A stretch of 64,000 nt of DNA from Rosa chinensis (GCF_002994745.2 NC_037091.1:38004112-38068111); one strand, 5' to 3'; numbered from the stretch's first letter, positions 1-13,375 are shown. Translations and numbers: made by a program. The notes: generated from the sequence alone by a model not told the origin.

Positions 1-989
1 GAATATGATAATGCTTAGCTAATTACGAATTCAAATGAACGCCGAAAGCCAAATTTAATAATTCATGTAATTCCTGAAAATCTGAAATCACATCGAAATC
101 AGCCTCTATTTCTCGGATTTCGCCAACTTGCTAATTCTAACAACCTAATGAAAAATCACAACAATCTAATAGTCAGATTATCAGGAACCGAAACTCGAAT
201 ATCCTAAAACTACTCCAATCCAATCACTCACCAAACGTTTAACAATAACTACAAACATCATCAGAACTTGTTTGTAAGGTTAAGCTCTACCTAACGAACT
301 AAAACACGAGGCCAGAAATGTTGCCACAGGCCCCACGCGCCACTCCCTCAACCCCAAATTAGGAGTCGATATCTATGCCAAAATGTTCATAACAACGAGC
401 CTAACAACTTTTTCAGCTACAACTAAACCAAATTTCAAACGAGGGGTTCAGAATTTAAGTCGAACATTTCGGTACCCGAAACTTTCCATAGTTCAATTCT
501 CCTTCCTCCAGCTAAATTGATGAGTGAGACTTGTATGGGCATAATGAGGATGCCGAGAGCTACAAAACCCATGTAGCAGCGCAACTAGAAACGATCGGAG
601 CATGACGGGAGAACCAGGTCGAGTGGAAGGACCCGAAGCGGAACAAAACTGCTTTTATCCCCCTTCTTGGATTCAAATTGATGAAATCCATAGACAAGGA
701 TCTCATCATCATGAAAAAAAGTTCCTTTCACAACCGATGGCGAGAGCTTGGGTGGCCAGAAGACGGCGGAAAAGTCGGGTCACATCTTGAGTAGTGATGC
801 AGGTTGGGTCAACCCGAGTTGTAGTCTATTTGTGTATGGCCTAAGGGAGAAAAGGGGGTCTGTCCCAAAATGCTAGGGTTAGCCCTTTTTATACACATGA
901 TAGGGAAATGTCGATAATACCCCTATAGTGCGGTGACCCGCGAGAGGGGTCCTACAGCGCCGCGACCCCGAGCCAATGAGAAACCGACA
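1..989 (-). mobile_element. LTR-like non-coding retrotransposon sequence, partial
   Basis: No coding sequence is recognisable. Read on the minus strand, the piece begins TGTCGG near 989 and soon shows a promoter-like stretch with a TATA-type motif (tataaaaag, near 885), followed by a GC-richer, leader-like sequence. This matches the layout of long Ty3/Gypsy chromovirus LTRs: U3, TATA, then a transcribed leader. It runs off the left window edge, so length, TSD and family cannot be checked. It abuts the next LTR-like unit at 990. It could instead be the internal region of the neighbouring element. Confidence 0.35.
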
Positions 990-2274
990 TGTCACGAATG
1001 ACATCTCGATAACTCATCAACCCGAAAACGCAAGGCCTTTTGGGTTTAGACTGTTGGTTTACAAAACACTTTCTTGAACAAATCATTCTAGCAACCGAAC
1101 TACAAGTTTTCAGAAGCGGAATTTAAAATAGGCTAAAGGATTTGGGTTTACAATAGGAGCCCAATTCGGGAAATAACAAATCACTAAGTAAATATAAGTA
1201 TAAGAGATGCGCCCCAGGGTTGCGGGTCTCTCGAAATTTTGTAAATAAGCGAATAGGAAACAATTAAAAAGCAAATAAATAAGTGACTTCAAAGTCCGAT
1301 TAAGGACCAAAACCTTCTTTTGATAAAGTTAAAGAGAAATGCGCCAAGCCGGGCCATGTGTCTCCTCTGTACGCCCCCCGACCACATGCTCGAAACTTGC
1401 ACACTGTTGTAGGGGTGAGCTTTCGTCCTCGCATGCCTAGTAGGGGCCGACCCAATCATGCTAGATTTGAAAAATAATATATTTGAAAATATTTACTACA
1501 TAATATTGTGCACGTTTATCAAAAATGCTTTAAAAAGAGGCAACCACAAACATTTATTCTCTTTGATAAAACATATGCAGCATGTTTCACACAACTTGGA
1601 GCTCCGAGATACTTACCTGCCGGCTAAACTAAAACAAAGCGGTGACTGACCCGGTTCGTTATCCTTAGAGAACCGGCCAACTACTCTATAGTCCTTATGG
1701 CTACAAGTAGCGAAAGCGTCCATTTTCTGACCCTAAGTCTCCTATGACTGGTTCACTGTCGGTACTCACCCTTCCTCGACAAACATAGGAGCACAGCCCC
1801 CTCCGGAGGTTCACGGTTATCGACACCATGGGATCCCTAGGAATCTACGCATCTAGGTCCCATTCACTTTCAGGTCACAAGTACAAACATATGATGGGTA
1901 TAGTATCTCAAAATGCAAGTCTAGCCTCGGTTTTCGCAGTAAACAATTATCAGTTATGGAAACACGGATATCACAAGGCATCGACTAATAAACAACAAAA
2001 ACGTACTTGCAGGCAACATAGTATTATACTTGAGCATTCCACATATATCGAAAAGCCTCTAACAAGGAAGAGACAGCTCACCCTACCTGGAATTGGAGTG
2101 CTCGTCCACATTCGGGTTCGTTCCCGACTTTCGATCATTTGTCCAAATCCAAGTGCACATGCTCGAGTCCTTTATAATAAAATTAAACCAATAAGTAACT
2201 TGACGTCATTAACTTAATCAATTGAGCACCTAAGGCATTCACTTAATTTCCTTAAAGTCCATCGAATTATCCTT

Positions 2275-2610
2275 TAACATAAAAATCTACTATCCATTCC
2301 CAAATAATCCGAATGATATTGCATTTGAACCATTTGGGATATGGTGATTATACTTAGCACTTTGACTTCATTTCTTTCACCTTTTTACTTTTAGAAAAAT
2401 AAATCACAATTTCCATTCCCGAACAATTCACTTAACGTAGTAAGCTCATTCGGGATATGGTGATCGTACTTCGTTCCTTAATGTAATTCGGGTCAACCAA
2501 ATTGACATTTTTACTTAGTCTCTAAACCTTAAGCAAGTAAATAGTAATTACCATTCCCGAATGATCACATTCTTACGATAACTTGGGGATATGGCGACAC
2601 TAGAATACTC
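2275..2610. repeat. Imperfect tandem repeat inside the LTR-like region
   Basis: Three diverged units of roughly 110-120 bp each run from ccattccc(g/a)aa... to ...gggatatgg(t/c)ga. They begin near 2293, 2412 and 2550. The repeats lie within non-coding LTR-like DNA; such blocks are common in long plant LTRs. Confidence 0.5.
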
Positions 2611-3970
2611 TGATTTTTACCCTTATTTCATGAACGTTAATCCAATATCCTAATTTAGCTCAATCAAATAAAATCTACCATTTTCATAATCAATTTCTCA
2701 AACAATTGTGATTACTTAATCGCTTCGACTTCATTCAACACATCGAGTTTTAATTCTCAATTACCACCAAATTAAGCTCATTAGCAAAATGACATTTCCA
2801 AAGCCAAATACATCATCTTAATTGAGAAGACCAACTCTGTCCATACATTCAACCAATTTCATCTTAAGTAATCCACAAAGTTACAACTCCATCAAACACA
2901 AAAATTATGTGGCAGAACCGATGGCCAAACCCTTACCGTTCTCCTTTTCCAAGAAGGATGAATCCATTTTGGGCTGCTTGGAATCAGCTACTCTATCACC
3001 ACTAGCTTTTCAAATTCCTAGCAGCATAACATAATTAAAATCAACCCTCAACCAATTTTCATAACCAAAACAGAGTTCGAGAATCCTTACAAATCCCTGG
3101 TATCACTTCAACTGAACCAACAGTTTCTTTCTTCTCCAAATTAGAAGCGAACTCATCATAGCTGCATTTCACCACTGTCAACTACTCATATTCCTAGCAA
3201 GCAAAACACTAGTTAACGGACAACCCACATCCAATTTCGTATTCAACAGAGTCTGTGATTCTCACCTTATTCGATTTTAATCAAAACTGACCCAGTAGCT
3301 CAGTTCTTCTCCAAAGCTTCAATTTTTGGCAGATTCCACAAACCTCATATTCCAAATCAGAGAGCAGTGAATTAAGGTTTTCGATTCACACTGACTCAAG
3401 GCATTTTCCAAAGGGAGAGGACGAAATTACCTAGTTAAGAAGGTCTGGGAGCTCGGCAGTGATGCACGGCGGCAGCTCGTACTGCGGCTCTTGCCGGAAT
3501 TAGAGGTCGGAGTTAGAGGGTTATGCTCTTGGAGGTGCTGACTTCATCCATGGTGGTCATGTAACTCAGACATGGCTAGGATTTGAAAAATGACGACATG
3601 TAGAGCTATGGTTTCCGGCGAGCTCGCACAGCGTTTTCTGGCATCAGAGTTTGAGGCCACGGTTCAGGTTTTTGCTCTCTAGGGCTTGCTGAGTCTAATG
3701 GTGGTGTCGATGTGGTGAGGGATGGTTGGAAATCGACGAACGAGGAGGGCAGTGGCGGTGGAGCTTTCCGGGCATGCATGTGGTGGTTAGGAGCTTTCGA
3801 TAGGTGGCGGAATGGCTGGGCTCTGATCAGATTTAGGTGCTGGTTCGAAGGGTGCAAGCGGTGTCAAGAAGAGGTGGCTGGAGATGGTGTTCTCCGGTGG
3901 TTGTAGAGGGAAGAAGAAGAGAGAGAGAGAGAGAGGAGGACGCAGCTGAGGGAAAAAATGAGTGAGTTTA

Positions 3971-4287
3971 GGGCACGTTTACTTACTTGTAAAGAAAAGG
4001 AATGATTACGGGGTAAAAACATTTCTGTGTTTACTAACACATAAAAGAAACGGAATTATTCCGGGTAAAAGAATTCCTGCGTTTACTAACACATGAAGGA
4101 ATCAGAATGGATGTAGGTCTCACCTCCTTATCAGGAATCGATTCCTAAATACTTAGGAATTCGATTACAAAGGGGGGAGATGGGTTTAGGAATCATTCCT
4201 CCGGAATCAATACCGATTCCTTTCTTCTCCCATTCCACTTGTCTCCGATTCATGATTATTTTCCATTCCAAGTAAGTAAACATGCCC
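3971..4287. mobile_element. PIF/Harbinger-type MITE
   Basis: The terminal inverted repeats are GGGCACGTTTACTTACTTG on the left and its near-perfect complement CAAGTAAGTAAACATGCCC on the right. Both are flanked by TTA (3968-3970 and 4288-4290), the TSD typical of PIF/Harbinger elements. It is 317 bp with no ORF. A second family member lies at 25198-25445 in opposite orientation. This copy sits just downstream of the TATA-like motif of the surrounding LTR. Confidence 0.8.
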
Positions 4288-4646
4288 TTAGGTTTTTGGG
4301 GTTTCCAATTCCTATTTATGCTTATGTCTGTGAAATACCCATTTTGCCCTTGCAACGAATTACGAAACTCTTATAGCTAATTGCTTTCGGTTTTGGGCTC
4401 GTAACTTTTCTTTCATTTTTTTTTTTTTTTTGTCGGAGACTTCCTAAGTTAATTCTCAACTTCGTCCTAGGCCCAAAACTCGATCTCGTAAAAATCCAAA
4501 AATCCAAAAATTTATTACAACTCAATTTATCATCTTCGAAACTTCAACAAACGATCGCTTTACTAAACTCCTGTAACCTTCTAGGCCCAAATGAAAGAAT
4601 CTCGGCCCAAACTTAAATCATAAGGCCCAATAGGTGGGTCTCGACA

Positions 4647-5092
4647 TTAAAACAATCTCCAAAGTCATTTCCTTCACTTGAGTCACCTTGCGGAAAAATC
4701 TTATTGGCAAAAAATTACCTTCCAAAAATTAAACAAAATTTTCGAGGGCTCACATATAGAAGTATCCAAAAAACTCCACTGAAATCATTAAACTTCTGTA
4801 AAGGGTATTCTACTCATACAAACTTCGTTTTTAACATTCTGCATGTCTACGGGCTCAGTTTAACGTGCAAGCACTACAACAAAAGTGGGAGACAGACACC
4901 AACGTGATTGACAGATAGTGGTGATATCTTCCAAAATTCTGGGTCCTGGTGTAGTGGCCTTCGGAGCATTTGGTTTGGTTTTATGGCCACTTTCCTTTCT
5001 ATAAAGTGACTACTGGAACTGATGGGTGGAAACTTCAGTGTGAGTACATATGAGCGTCCAAATTATCCTTAGCACATCATTGGTTACACTAG
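4647..5092. other. Intergenic; possible CACTA-type end fragment
   Basis: No gene is seen. At 4872-4884 the sequence CACTACAACAAAA looks like a CACTA-transposon terminus, but no matching inverted end or TSD was found. The fragment call is therefore weak. Confidence 0.25.
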
Positions 5093-8000
5093 TTTACTAT
5101 ATACCAAAGATGAGTTAGTGTTCACTCAGGCCCGAAATGGAATGACGGTTTTGCCCTTCCTACTTGCCCCAACTACAATTTTGCCATAGTTTTACGGATG
5201 AGGGCCATCGGGAGAGAGATACAAGTCATACAACACTGACCATCTCAAAGACGAAACATTCGAGAGCGGTAGAGGGATTTAAACGATTTCTTCTTCTCAT
5301 GATTAGACTGGAGATTTGGGCAAATCCAGGTTTGTTAATCGGTCTGTGTTGGGCGAAGAGGCTCTTTTTGTATCTGTTCTTTCGATTTGATACTCCAATA
5401 GCATCTGCAGCATTTAAAAGGTAATCTCGATCTGAAAGTTTTCATCTTTTTAAGATTTTGGCTTCTAGGTTTTATGGCCTGAATGGGTAGGGTAGGATAG
5501 GATAAGTTTACAATATATCTTTTTTGTTTTGTTTTTGAGGTTGCCAGTCATTGATTGTTACTGTGGTATACAGTCTAGGTAGCTATTGTAAGATTTGAAC
5601 AATGCGATGGTGTTTTTATTCTGAGAGTGGTGATCTCAACAATGCGATATAATTATAAGAGCCGGGGTTTGTCCAGAGTATCAAGGTCAGCCGCCAAGAT
5701 TAATACCAAAACAATTTCTATTTGTTTTAGAATTGAACTATCTGTTTGTATGAAATCAATTCATTTTATGATTTATCCTTTTTTGTTTGAAATATGTGAA
5801 TTCGGAATCTGATTATGAACATGGATACTATTTTGGTTAAGCTTTAAAATGCTTCGTCGTTCTTAATTTTATTTGATCGGGAGAGAGATACAACAACTCT
5901 GAGACAAAAACTCTAAGAGCGACAGTGATCGAGAGGGAGAGAGCAACTCTGAGGGCGAAAAAATAATAGAGGTTTGGGTTTGTTTTGGAAGAGGTCATGT
6001 TTCAGTTGATCGAGAGGGAGAGACAGAAACATTGAGAGCGAAGTAGAGATCCATAGCAAGATTTGGATCAGGTTTGGGAGGGATCTTTCACCAAAAGAAG
6101 AGCTGTGGCTTGCTTTTGATTTTTGTGGATGCGGTATGCTAAGTTGATTGAATATATATGCAAGGATTTTACAATCAGTCTTGGTCAATTGTTTTGTTTC
6201 TACAACAGTTCCTATTATGTTCGTCCTTAGTCGCGCTCTTTCAATTTATATCTGTTGTTTTTTTTTTTTTGTAAATTCTATGAATATCATTGTGAGATGT
6301 CTCAGTCAATTGCATCCAATTGTTGACTGTGAAAGTGATATTGGTTTAATTCTTCTTCGTGAGTGTTTCTGACGAGTTAGGCATGAGCAACAGAGAGAGA
6401 TTGTGAGAAGAAGCGGTGAAAGAAGATTAGCACAGTTTTTTGTTTTTTTTTGTTTTTTAATAGAAAAGGGTAGGGTGAAGATTAAATTTTTACAGAAATT
6501 AGGGGAGTTGTACCTGGGAAGTTGTAGTACTCCAGAGCTTTTGCCTCTTAATTGTCCCTCTTTGGAAAAGATTTGAGCTTCATGTATTCGTCTAAAAGTT
6601 TGTACATTGTAGATTTTTGCACAAATATGAAATGGGATTATATACTTCTCTTTTGTTCACAACTGGATGGGATGAATATATAATTTTAAGAAGCAGAAAA
6701 TTTCTAGCTACTTAAAATTGGAAATCTATAAGCAATTAACCAGCTTCAAAGAGAATCAGATTTCAATTCTAGCTATTAGAGTCTTGGGTGTAGTTTTCCA
6801 GTTTTTGCTCTCTACTTCTCAAGTACCCAGTAACTCATATTCCATTCTGAGTTTTTATTTAACAATCAACGGGTTTACTATACCTAATGTATAATTTTAC
6901 CTATATGGTCCTGAAATCCTAATTTTGAAAAATAAGAGTGAGTGGCACCAAACCACCTTATTGGTTCAGATCTTGGAGAAAATTGTGAAGTTAGAGCCAT
7001 ACGTATATGTTGGCTAAATTTGGAGATGCAGACATTGTAATGTACATGTTATAGTTCATGGTGTCTGGGTCTATTTCTCATTTACTTTAATTTCGGTACT
7101 TCTTCATAGTTTTTGCTAAAACTGAATGATTAGTAACATTCTTATGGCACCAAATGCATGAAGATTGCTGATTGTAAATGATACTTGAAGCTACTATATA
7201 TGCAGTGGCCTTCATCTCTGTTCGACTGAAGCCCCTCAGTTCGATTCAGAGTTTTCATGCAGATCAAGAAGAAAGAGATCCAACATTTCAGAACAAACCC
7301 ATCTTTTCGAACGAAGTTTACGAAAGAGGTGAAACACTACTTCTTTAAGTCTTTCATTTGTATCATTGCAAATAGGAGAACTCTTATCTAGTCAGTATAA
7401 TAGGAAATATTGTTTGCTTATCATCTTTTAGTAGCATATAATGAATTCTATTGTTCTTTTGGATGACTTCTCTGTATGTTTCTTACAATAGTTTGGAACT
7501 TGATTATCACCTTTATTGCAGTTGACCAGAGGCAACTGGACAAAGACAGAAGATGTATGGCTGCTGAGATTTCAGTTCCTTTCATCTCATTGTTATAACT
7601 ATTCAAGGTTCTGATCCTCTCAGGTATTGATAATTCATACCATTCAGAATAAGCTTCAATTTTTCGGATCAGTTCGTCTTTACCGACAAGCTGATTTTGA
7701 TTACAGCTTTATCCATCTTTTCTGGAAATTTACAATTTTGCCATGTACCCTCAATATATAATCCAAAGAACCAAGTCTCTACTTCTTTCGGGAAGCATCG
7801 GTCAAAGTTGACTTCAACTGCTGCACTATCAACATCAATCGAGAGAGAACTTTCGCTTTCTATTATCCAATTTGAAACTGAAATATATTTGAAAACAAAA
7901 ACCTGTTTATTTGTTTCCATCAAAAATGTTTTTGGGTTTTGTTAATTTCAGCAAATAAAACTAAATGGTCAGAGAGTATTATGATTAGGTTCAGTGTGTA

Positions 8001-10672
8001 AAGATAGGAACGTTCATATTCTTTGAAGCATTATGGAGTGTTTATAGAATTGAGTAGTTTCATTTTCATTTTGCACCCCTATACGCGTAATTTTTTTTCT
8101 TTCTCTTTTACTAATGTTGGTATATAGAGTTTTGTAGTCTCGGATGTTTTGAGTTTTGTGCGTTTTGATTTCTTGAGTTGGGAGAATTACTCATTTCCAC
8201 TTTTGACTGAACAGTGACAATTGTATACATTCTGCAAGTGGTCAATGTTGGTGTGTCTTTGTCTGAGATGTAATCCTAAAAATATAATAGTTGCTCTTTA
8301 GTTTCCAACAATGTAACCTTAATCATATATTGGTTTTGAGATTTAGGCATGACAGTTGGTTTTAAACAGGGTGGATGCCCGGGCATATCGATGGATTCTG
8401 ACAGCAAAGAAAATGCAAGACCAGATGTTTCAATTATTGAATATAATGGTTTTTAAATAGGTGAGCCTTCTTATTTACAATTACATTATCTTTTCTAATG
8501 TGGTATTGCATTGCATATCTGATAGTCACAAGATTAGGGGGCCTTTAGATTAAAAGGTTTAATCAAAATGAGATATGTAGCTTGAAATTGAGAGTTTTGC
8601 TGCAATTGCTTGAATGGTTACTGTTCTTTTGGTTGCATTGGTTGTGTCACTCCTCAGTCCTCAGTAGCTCATTGTTTTGTTTTTGAATGATAGTTTCCTG
8701 TTCTGTTTTTGTTGAATAGGTCTAGCATAATAGTAGGTTCTACAATCTTTGAGGTCCTTAATCAAACATATTTGGTTTACTGATTTTATTGATTATATAA
8801 AATCACAGACTAGAATCAAGTATCAAGCTCTGTGATTGAAAGTTTGAGACTTTAAGTTTGGACATTCTCTGTAACATAGTAGAAAAGTTTAGACTAGAAT
8901 TTTATTGAAACTCTTTTTGCAGGCTTTCGTTTTTGATTTTCAACCTTAAGATCCTAAAAAAATATTTTAGTTTGCAGGATGATAATGAGTATTCCCTTTC
9001 AATAATTTGGAGTAGAGACATACAGTAGAAACGTACAGTGTTGAAAAGGGATTCACCCTCGGATTAAACTTTTGCTCTGAATCCCTGTGTATAAAACCGA
9101 CATCTCCAGCTGCTTTCCAATTCGAGAAGCCTCCATCAAAGTCACCATCTACTGTTACGCAATATCAGGCTTATCCATCACAATCAACATCACCGAAGAC
9201 TGGGTAAAATTTCCCTTTCATACAATCAATTGATTTCTATTACAAAATTATCTACCTTCGTCTTTCTACATAGATTAATCAATTGATGTTGAAAACTTTG
9301 TTCCGTGTGATAATAGATTTTGTTGTTCATTCATTTGTTCTTTGTTATTGGATGGGTTGACTTCTCATATAATTGCTAAAAGGGTCTTTGCTATTTGTTT
9401 TTACTGAGATTAGTCTGCAAAGGTATTGTATATGATGATACTAATATATTTTTTCGCTTTTAATTGGTAAACTTTCAGTTCCTAATTGAAGAATAGTAGT
9501 GATATGAAACATGATTTGATTTATATCAGTGATAGTACTTAATTTGAATCCTTTCTTTAGAAGAGTTTACACCATATCTATCTATGTCAGCTAATAGCTT
9601 TAAGCTAGAATGTCATGCCTTATTGTAATAAAATGCAATCACTGTTTTTTAGTGTACTGGAAAGAAGCATATGAGGGATCTCTGGTTCTTGCAACTGGCC
9701 TAATTCTTGGGTTCATACTGACTGATAGTATAGCAGAAAAATAAACTAAATTTGGAGTATATTAGATAGTAAAGTTTGTTTATTTATTCAGGTTCTCTAC
9801 CTATGATCTATCTGAGCGGCAAATTGAGGTTTAGGGTTAACATGCTGCAGTTTCAAGCAATAGCTGATCAGTTTTTCGCAATCCAGATTACCATAAGCAT
9901 GTTAGAAAGCAGGTATGACTGGTCAAAGGCATCTACTTCATTCCTCATGTTAGCACTTCCCCTGATAGGCATTTCTTTACCTTGCTTTAGTTACTGTTGG
10001 GCAAACTAATACCAGAATTTTCAAAACAAAATAAATAATCTTTGTGAGCTAAAGAGTTTTACACTATGATGGAAGGCAAACGTTTATCAGATATTCGAAT
10101 GTTTTTTCACTTATCTCAATGTTTACTGCACCTCTAACATATCACTTTTAACTTGCTTTCAGACACTGCAATTTCTAAGTTGCTTTAATTTCACATTTAC
10201 CACACATGTGATTTAACATATATCCATTATTTCAGAAATTAGTGATCAAGACAAGGAGCATCAAGTTCATGCCATTCTATCTTTCTCTTGCAACCTTCTT
10301 GATGAGTCTCCTCTTTCTCTGCATACGGACTTTTCAGAGAAGATCCATTCATATGTGTGTGTGTGTGTGCACACACTAACGTGCAAATTTCAGCAGTTAA
10401 ATTATCGCCTTAGGCAACAAACACATCTCACTTTTTTTTATTTCTTGGCAACAGTTTACATTTCAATTGGAAAAATAAATATACATTTACAGTTCATCAT
10501 ACCTCTTCTGATAACATATCTGATTCACATTTTCTACAAGTCTAATTCTCTGGTTGATTATCCAGGTTTGACGAATCTGTGAATGTCAAGCAGCTTCAAA
10601 GCATATTGTGATCCATTTCAACTTTCATTATTAGATACCCTATCCCCAGCAAAGCGCAGGCACACTTTCTAG
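5093..10672 (+). mobile_element. Non-autonomous Helitron, about 5.6 kb
   Basis: The left end TTTACTATATACCAAAG is followed within about 60 bp by a block (tgttcac...gaaatgga..gacggttttgccc) that recurs at the left end of the next element (10752). The right end has a degraded hairpin (AAAGcgc...cttt) directly before CTAG and then T at 10673, the Helitron 3' signature of stem-loop plus CTRR. Helitrons make no TSD, and none is expected. No Rep/helicase ORF is visible, so it depends on a partner for movement. Its long interior shows no convincing gene, only short AT-rich ORFs and recurrent GA-rich motifs near 5204-6030. Confidence 0.6.
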
Positions 10673-11562
10673 TTAGAACCAAACATAAGAAGGAAACTGC
10701 AGACCATTTCAATGAGCATGGTCTATTAACTTGGCTAGGATATGGATGAAATTTACTATATACTAAAGGAGAGATACTGTTCACAAGGGCTTGAAATGGA
10801 GTGACGGTTTTGCCCCTGGATTTTTCTCACAATTTTGGGTTGCCATAGAATGTCTAGAAACCCGTCAAGCGGAGAATCGTAAACCCACCCGCCTACTTGC
10901 TCTGTTTTTAGCCTCTACTGACCCTTCCAGAGGTTCCATGACTTCCAGACGTTTACTAAGTCAAATTTATAGCTAAGAGAAAAGCGATCCAGAGGGAGAT
11001 AGAGAGATCGGCTGTGATAAAAAGATAGAGAGATCGGGTGTGTGTTGTTTGCTTTGTACAAAGAGATAGAGAGAGATTCAGGAAACGGGATTCCCACCTC
11101 ATCATCTCAACGGTTAGTTCTTTCTGAGCTGATTTGCCTTTTAATTTCTGAGCTATTAGTATGGGTCTTCGGTTTGATCTGTTGAATATTTGAGCTTTCT
11201 ATTCTGATGTTGTTTACAATTTGTAATTTGTAGCGGTACGAATTTCAATTTTTGAAAGTTATTTCAGTTTATAAAGAATGAACTTTATTGGTTCTTGGAA
11301 TTATGTAGAGATTGATTATCCTCTTTGTTGGAGCAGATCTTACCATGTATATTAAGTTAACTTGGGTTTGGACTACTATGCTGAAATGAGTACTTGGGAC
11401 TTTAAGTTTGGCTTTGAGTGCATATAACAATATAATAGTTTTTATGATATTCCAAGTTTTTACTGTGTTTTAAATAGATTATTGCCTATCTCTATAGACA
11501 TACCAATGAATCTAGATGTAGACGGATCGAAGAGAGAATATGACAACAAAGGGCCAATTAAC

Positions 11563-13375
11563 TAGGGCTAGGCATATGTCGGGCCGGTTTGGTTTGAAGC
11601 CCAAACCTTTTCCGACCCAAAGTAGTCGGTTGGGCAAAAAATGAGTGGGCCGAGTTTTCGGTTGGGTCGAATTTTCGGGTCGGCCCGGTTCGGTTTCCGA
11701 TTGGGCCGAACTTTCAGTTTTGGCCCATTTTTCCTTTTAAGTTGCCTTTTTTTGGACCAATTTGAATGCCCAAGTTTTACGTCTTTACGTTTTACGGTTT
11801 TACCTGCTTTTTTTCAGCCCAATTTCAAGCCATTTTCAAGCCCAATTTTGTATTTAGCAAAGGTATTAAAAGAACAAACAAATCCTATACCAGTTTTCTA
11901 ACATAGGTATTTTCTTTTTTGTTCCAAAGTGAAATTCATGAACTAACTCGTGAGATTCATGAATTGGTATTTTCTTAGCTTAATAGCTTAGATTTGCCGA
12001 TTATTATTTTCTGAGCTTATTAGCCCAAATTTGCAGACTATAATAAACAATAAATCATTTGATATGGCCAAGTGCTCCCATTTGGAATTTGTAGGTTAAC
12101 ATCACCATCGCCTATATATTTCTTGGCAAAGGTGTTATTAATTCTCTGCAAACATCAGAAACACTACGTAAATAATCAGTTATAATAATTCCAATCCAGC
12201 CAAATATGCAAGCAACTAATTTCTCTAACAGAAACAAAAACCTCTCGGATCTAAATAGTTTGTTATGAACCCATGCAATCTAAAGGGAGGCAGATGCTTA
12301 CAAACCCATATCTCACCATTACATACTGATCGAATCTAAAGTATCAAAATTGAAAGAGAAATAGCAGATCCATGAACATGAATCTAGTCGAATCTATAAT
12401 AATTTCCATGAATCCAAAACATGAAGCGAAAAGAAAAACTGAAAGAGATCAGATCTATGAACATGAAACTTATGAAAGAATAACAGTATAACAGAGAAGT
12501 ACCTTTGGATACGAGAGGCTGCGGTGGATGACGTAGTGGACGCAGTAGACCTCATGTTGACAGCGTGAGATAGAAGACTAGAAGAGAGTGCGAGAGAAAA
12601 GGGTGAGAGAGGGCTGAGAGTCTAAGACGTGAGAGAAAAGCGGCTGAGACCGCTAGAGAGAGGGATGAGGTGAGGAAATGAGAAAGCTTCTAGGGTTGTT
12701 AGCTTTTATAGTAGGTGTTAAGATCGTGTGTGGTAAGGTGCACCCGAAATAAGCCTTACCCACTAAAAATTTGACAGCACATTAAAAGAATATACATATA
12801 TTTTTAATAGTTAATTTCATTTTACCTCCCTAACCTTTAAACGTTAAATCAGTTGTGATGCTGCACTTTAAATTTTATCATATACACCCATGTGTTCTCC
12901 AATTTAATCAATCATGTCAAATCATTAATTTTTTTGTTAAGTATTTTGTAAATTGAAAATGTGGATTTAATGGGCTCCCATGTATGATGAAAATTCACTA
13001 ATAGGGCACGCAAAATTATTTTGTATGTGACTATAATTTCAAAATACATCACATAATAGTTAGCAAGAAAGTCAAGGGTTAGACAAGATTGATTGAAATT
13101 GGTAAGTATAGGGTACCCGTGATGAAATTAAAAGCGCAGGGGCACATATGATTTAAGGTCTAAAGATCAGGGAGGTAAAATGAAATTTGCCCTATTTTTA
13201 ATCTTGGCAGTTTGGTTTTCTCCGGTCGGTTTAAGTGACAAAACTGGGTCCAAACCGAAAAGATTTGGTTCAGTTGGGTAAATGCAGTTTTCAGTGTTTT
13301 TGCAAGCGGTTTGGTTAACGAACCGGACCGGTTCGGCTGATTTTTAAGTCCAAATCGGTTTTTTGCCCACCCCTA
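11563..13375. mobile_element. Non-autonomous hAT element, 1.8 kb
   Basis: A perfect 8-bp TSD CAATTAAC occurs at 11555-11562 and 13376-13383. The termini are TAGGGCTAGGCA on the left and, inverted, TAGGGGTGGGCA on the right. Subterminal GGCCGGTTTGG / AACCGG motifs are typical of this class of plant hAT elements. No transposase ORF is present. It lies inside the Helitron at 10752-13567 and carries a MITE at 12809-13192. Confidence 0.85.
12809..13192. mobile_element. MITE with 10-bp TSD (Mutator-like), nested in hAT
   Basis: The TSD TATTTTTAAT occurs at 12799-12808 and 13193-13202. The ends share a long inverted repeat of about 40 bp with the core AAATTTCATTTTACCTCCCT. A TSD of 9-10 bp suggests Mutator-like mobilisation. 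It is 384 bp without an ORF. A similar single end is seen near 18580-18625. Confidence 0.75.

Larger units (their letters stand above)
990..4646 (-). mobile_element. Probable long LTR of a Ty3/Gypsy (Tekay/Del-like) element, minus strand
   Basis: On the minus strand the unit starts TGTCGAGACC at 4646 and a possible end, CGTGACA, lies at 990-996. These termini resemble the TGTAAGACC...GCGTGACA termini of the well-bounded solo LTR at 47989-50832. A TATA-like cataaatagg lies near 4310, followed by a leader-like region around 3400-3960 and a tandem-repeat block. Apart from the MITE at 3971-4287 its length would be about 3.3 kb. Five-base flanks (cgaca on the left, ttaaa on the right) do not match, so the left boundary is uncertain or the unit is not a simple solo LTR. 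Short ORFs inside it look non-coding. Confidence 0.45.

Noticed and set aside
1828..2217. 129-aa open frame
   Set aside because: It lies in LTR-like non-coding sequence and shows no domain or plausible composition.
4131..4355. Minus-strand frame across the MITE at 3971
   Set aside because: It reads through MITE terminal sequence into the LTR; chance frame.
11641..11901. 86-aa Phe/Gly/Arg-rich frame
   Set aside because: It is built from subterminal hAT repeats (GGCCGGTTCGG type), not a gene.
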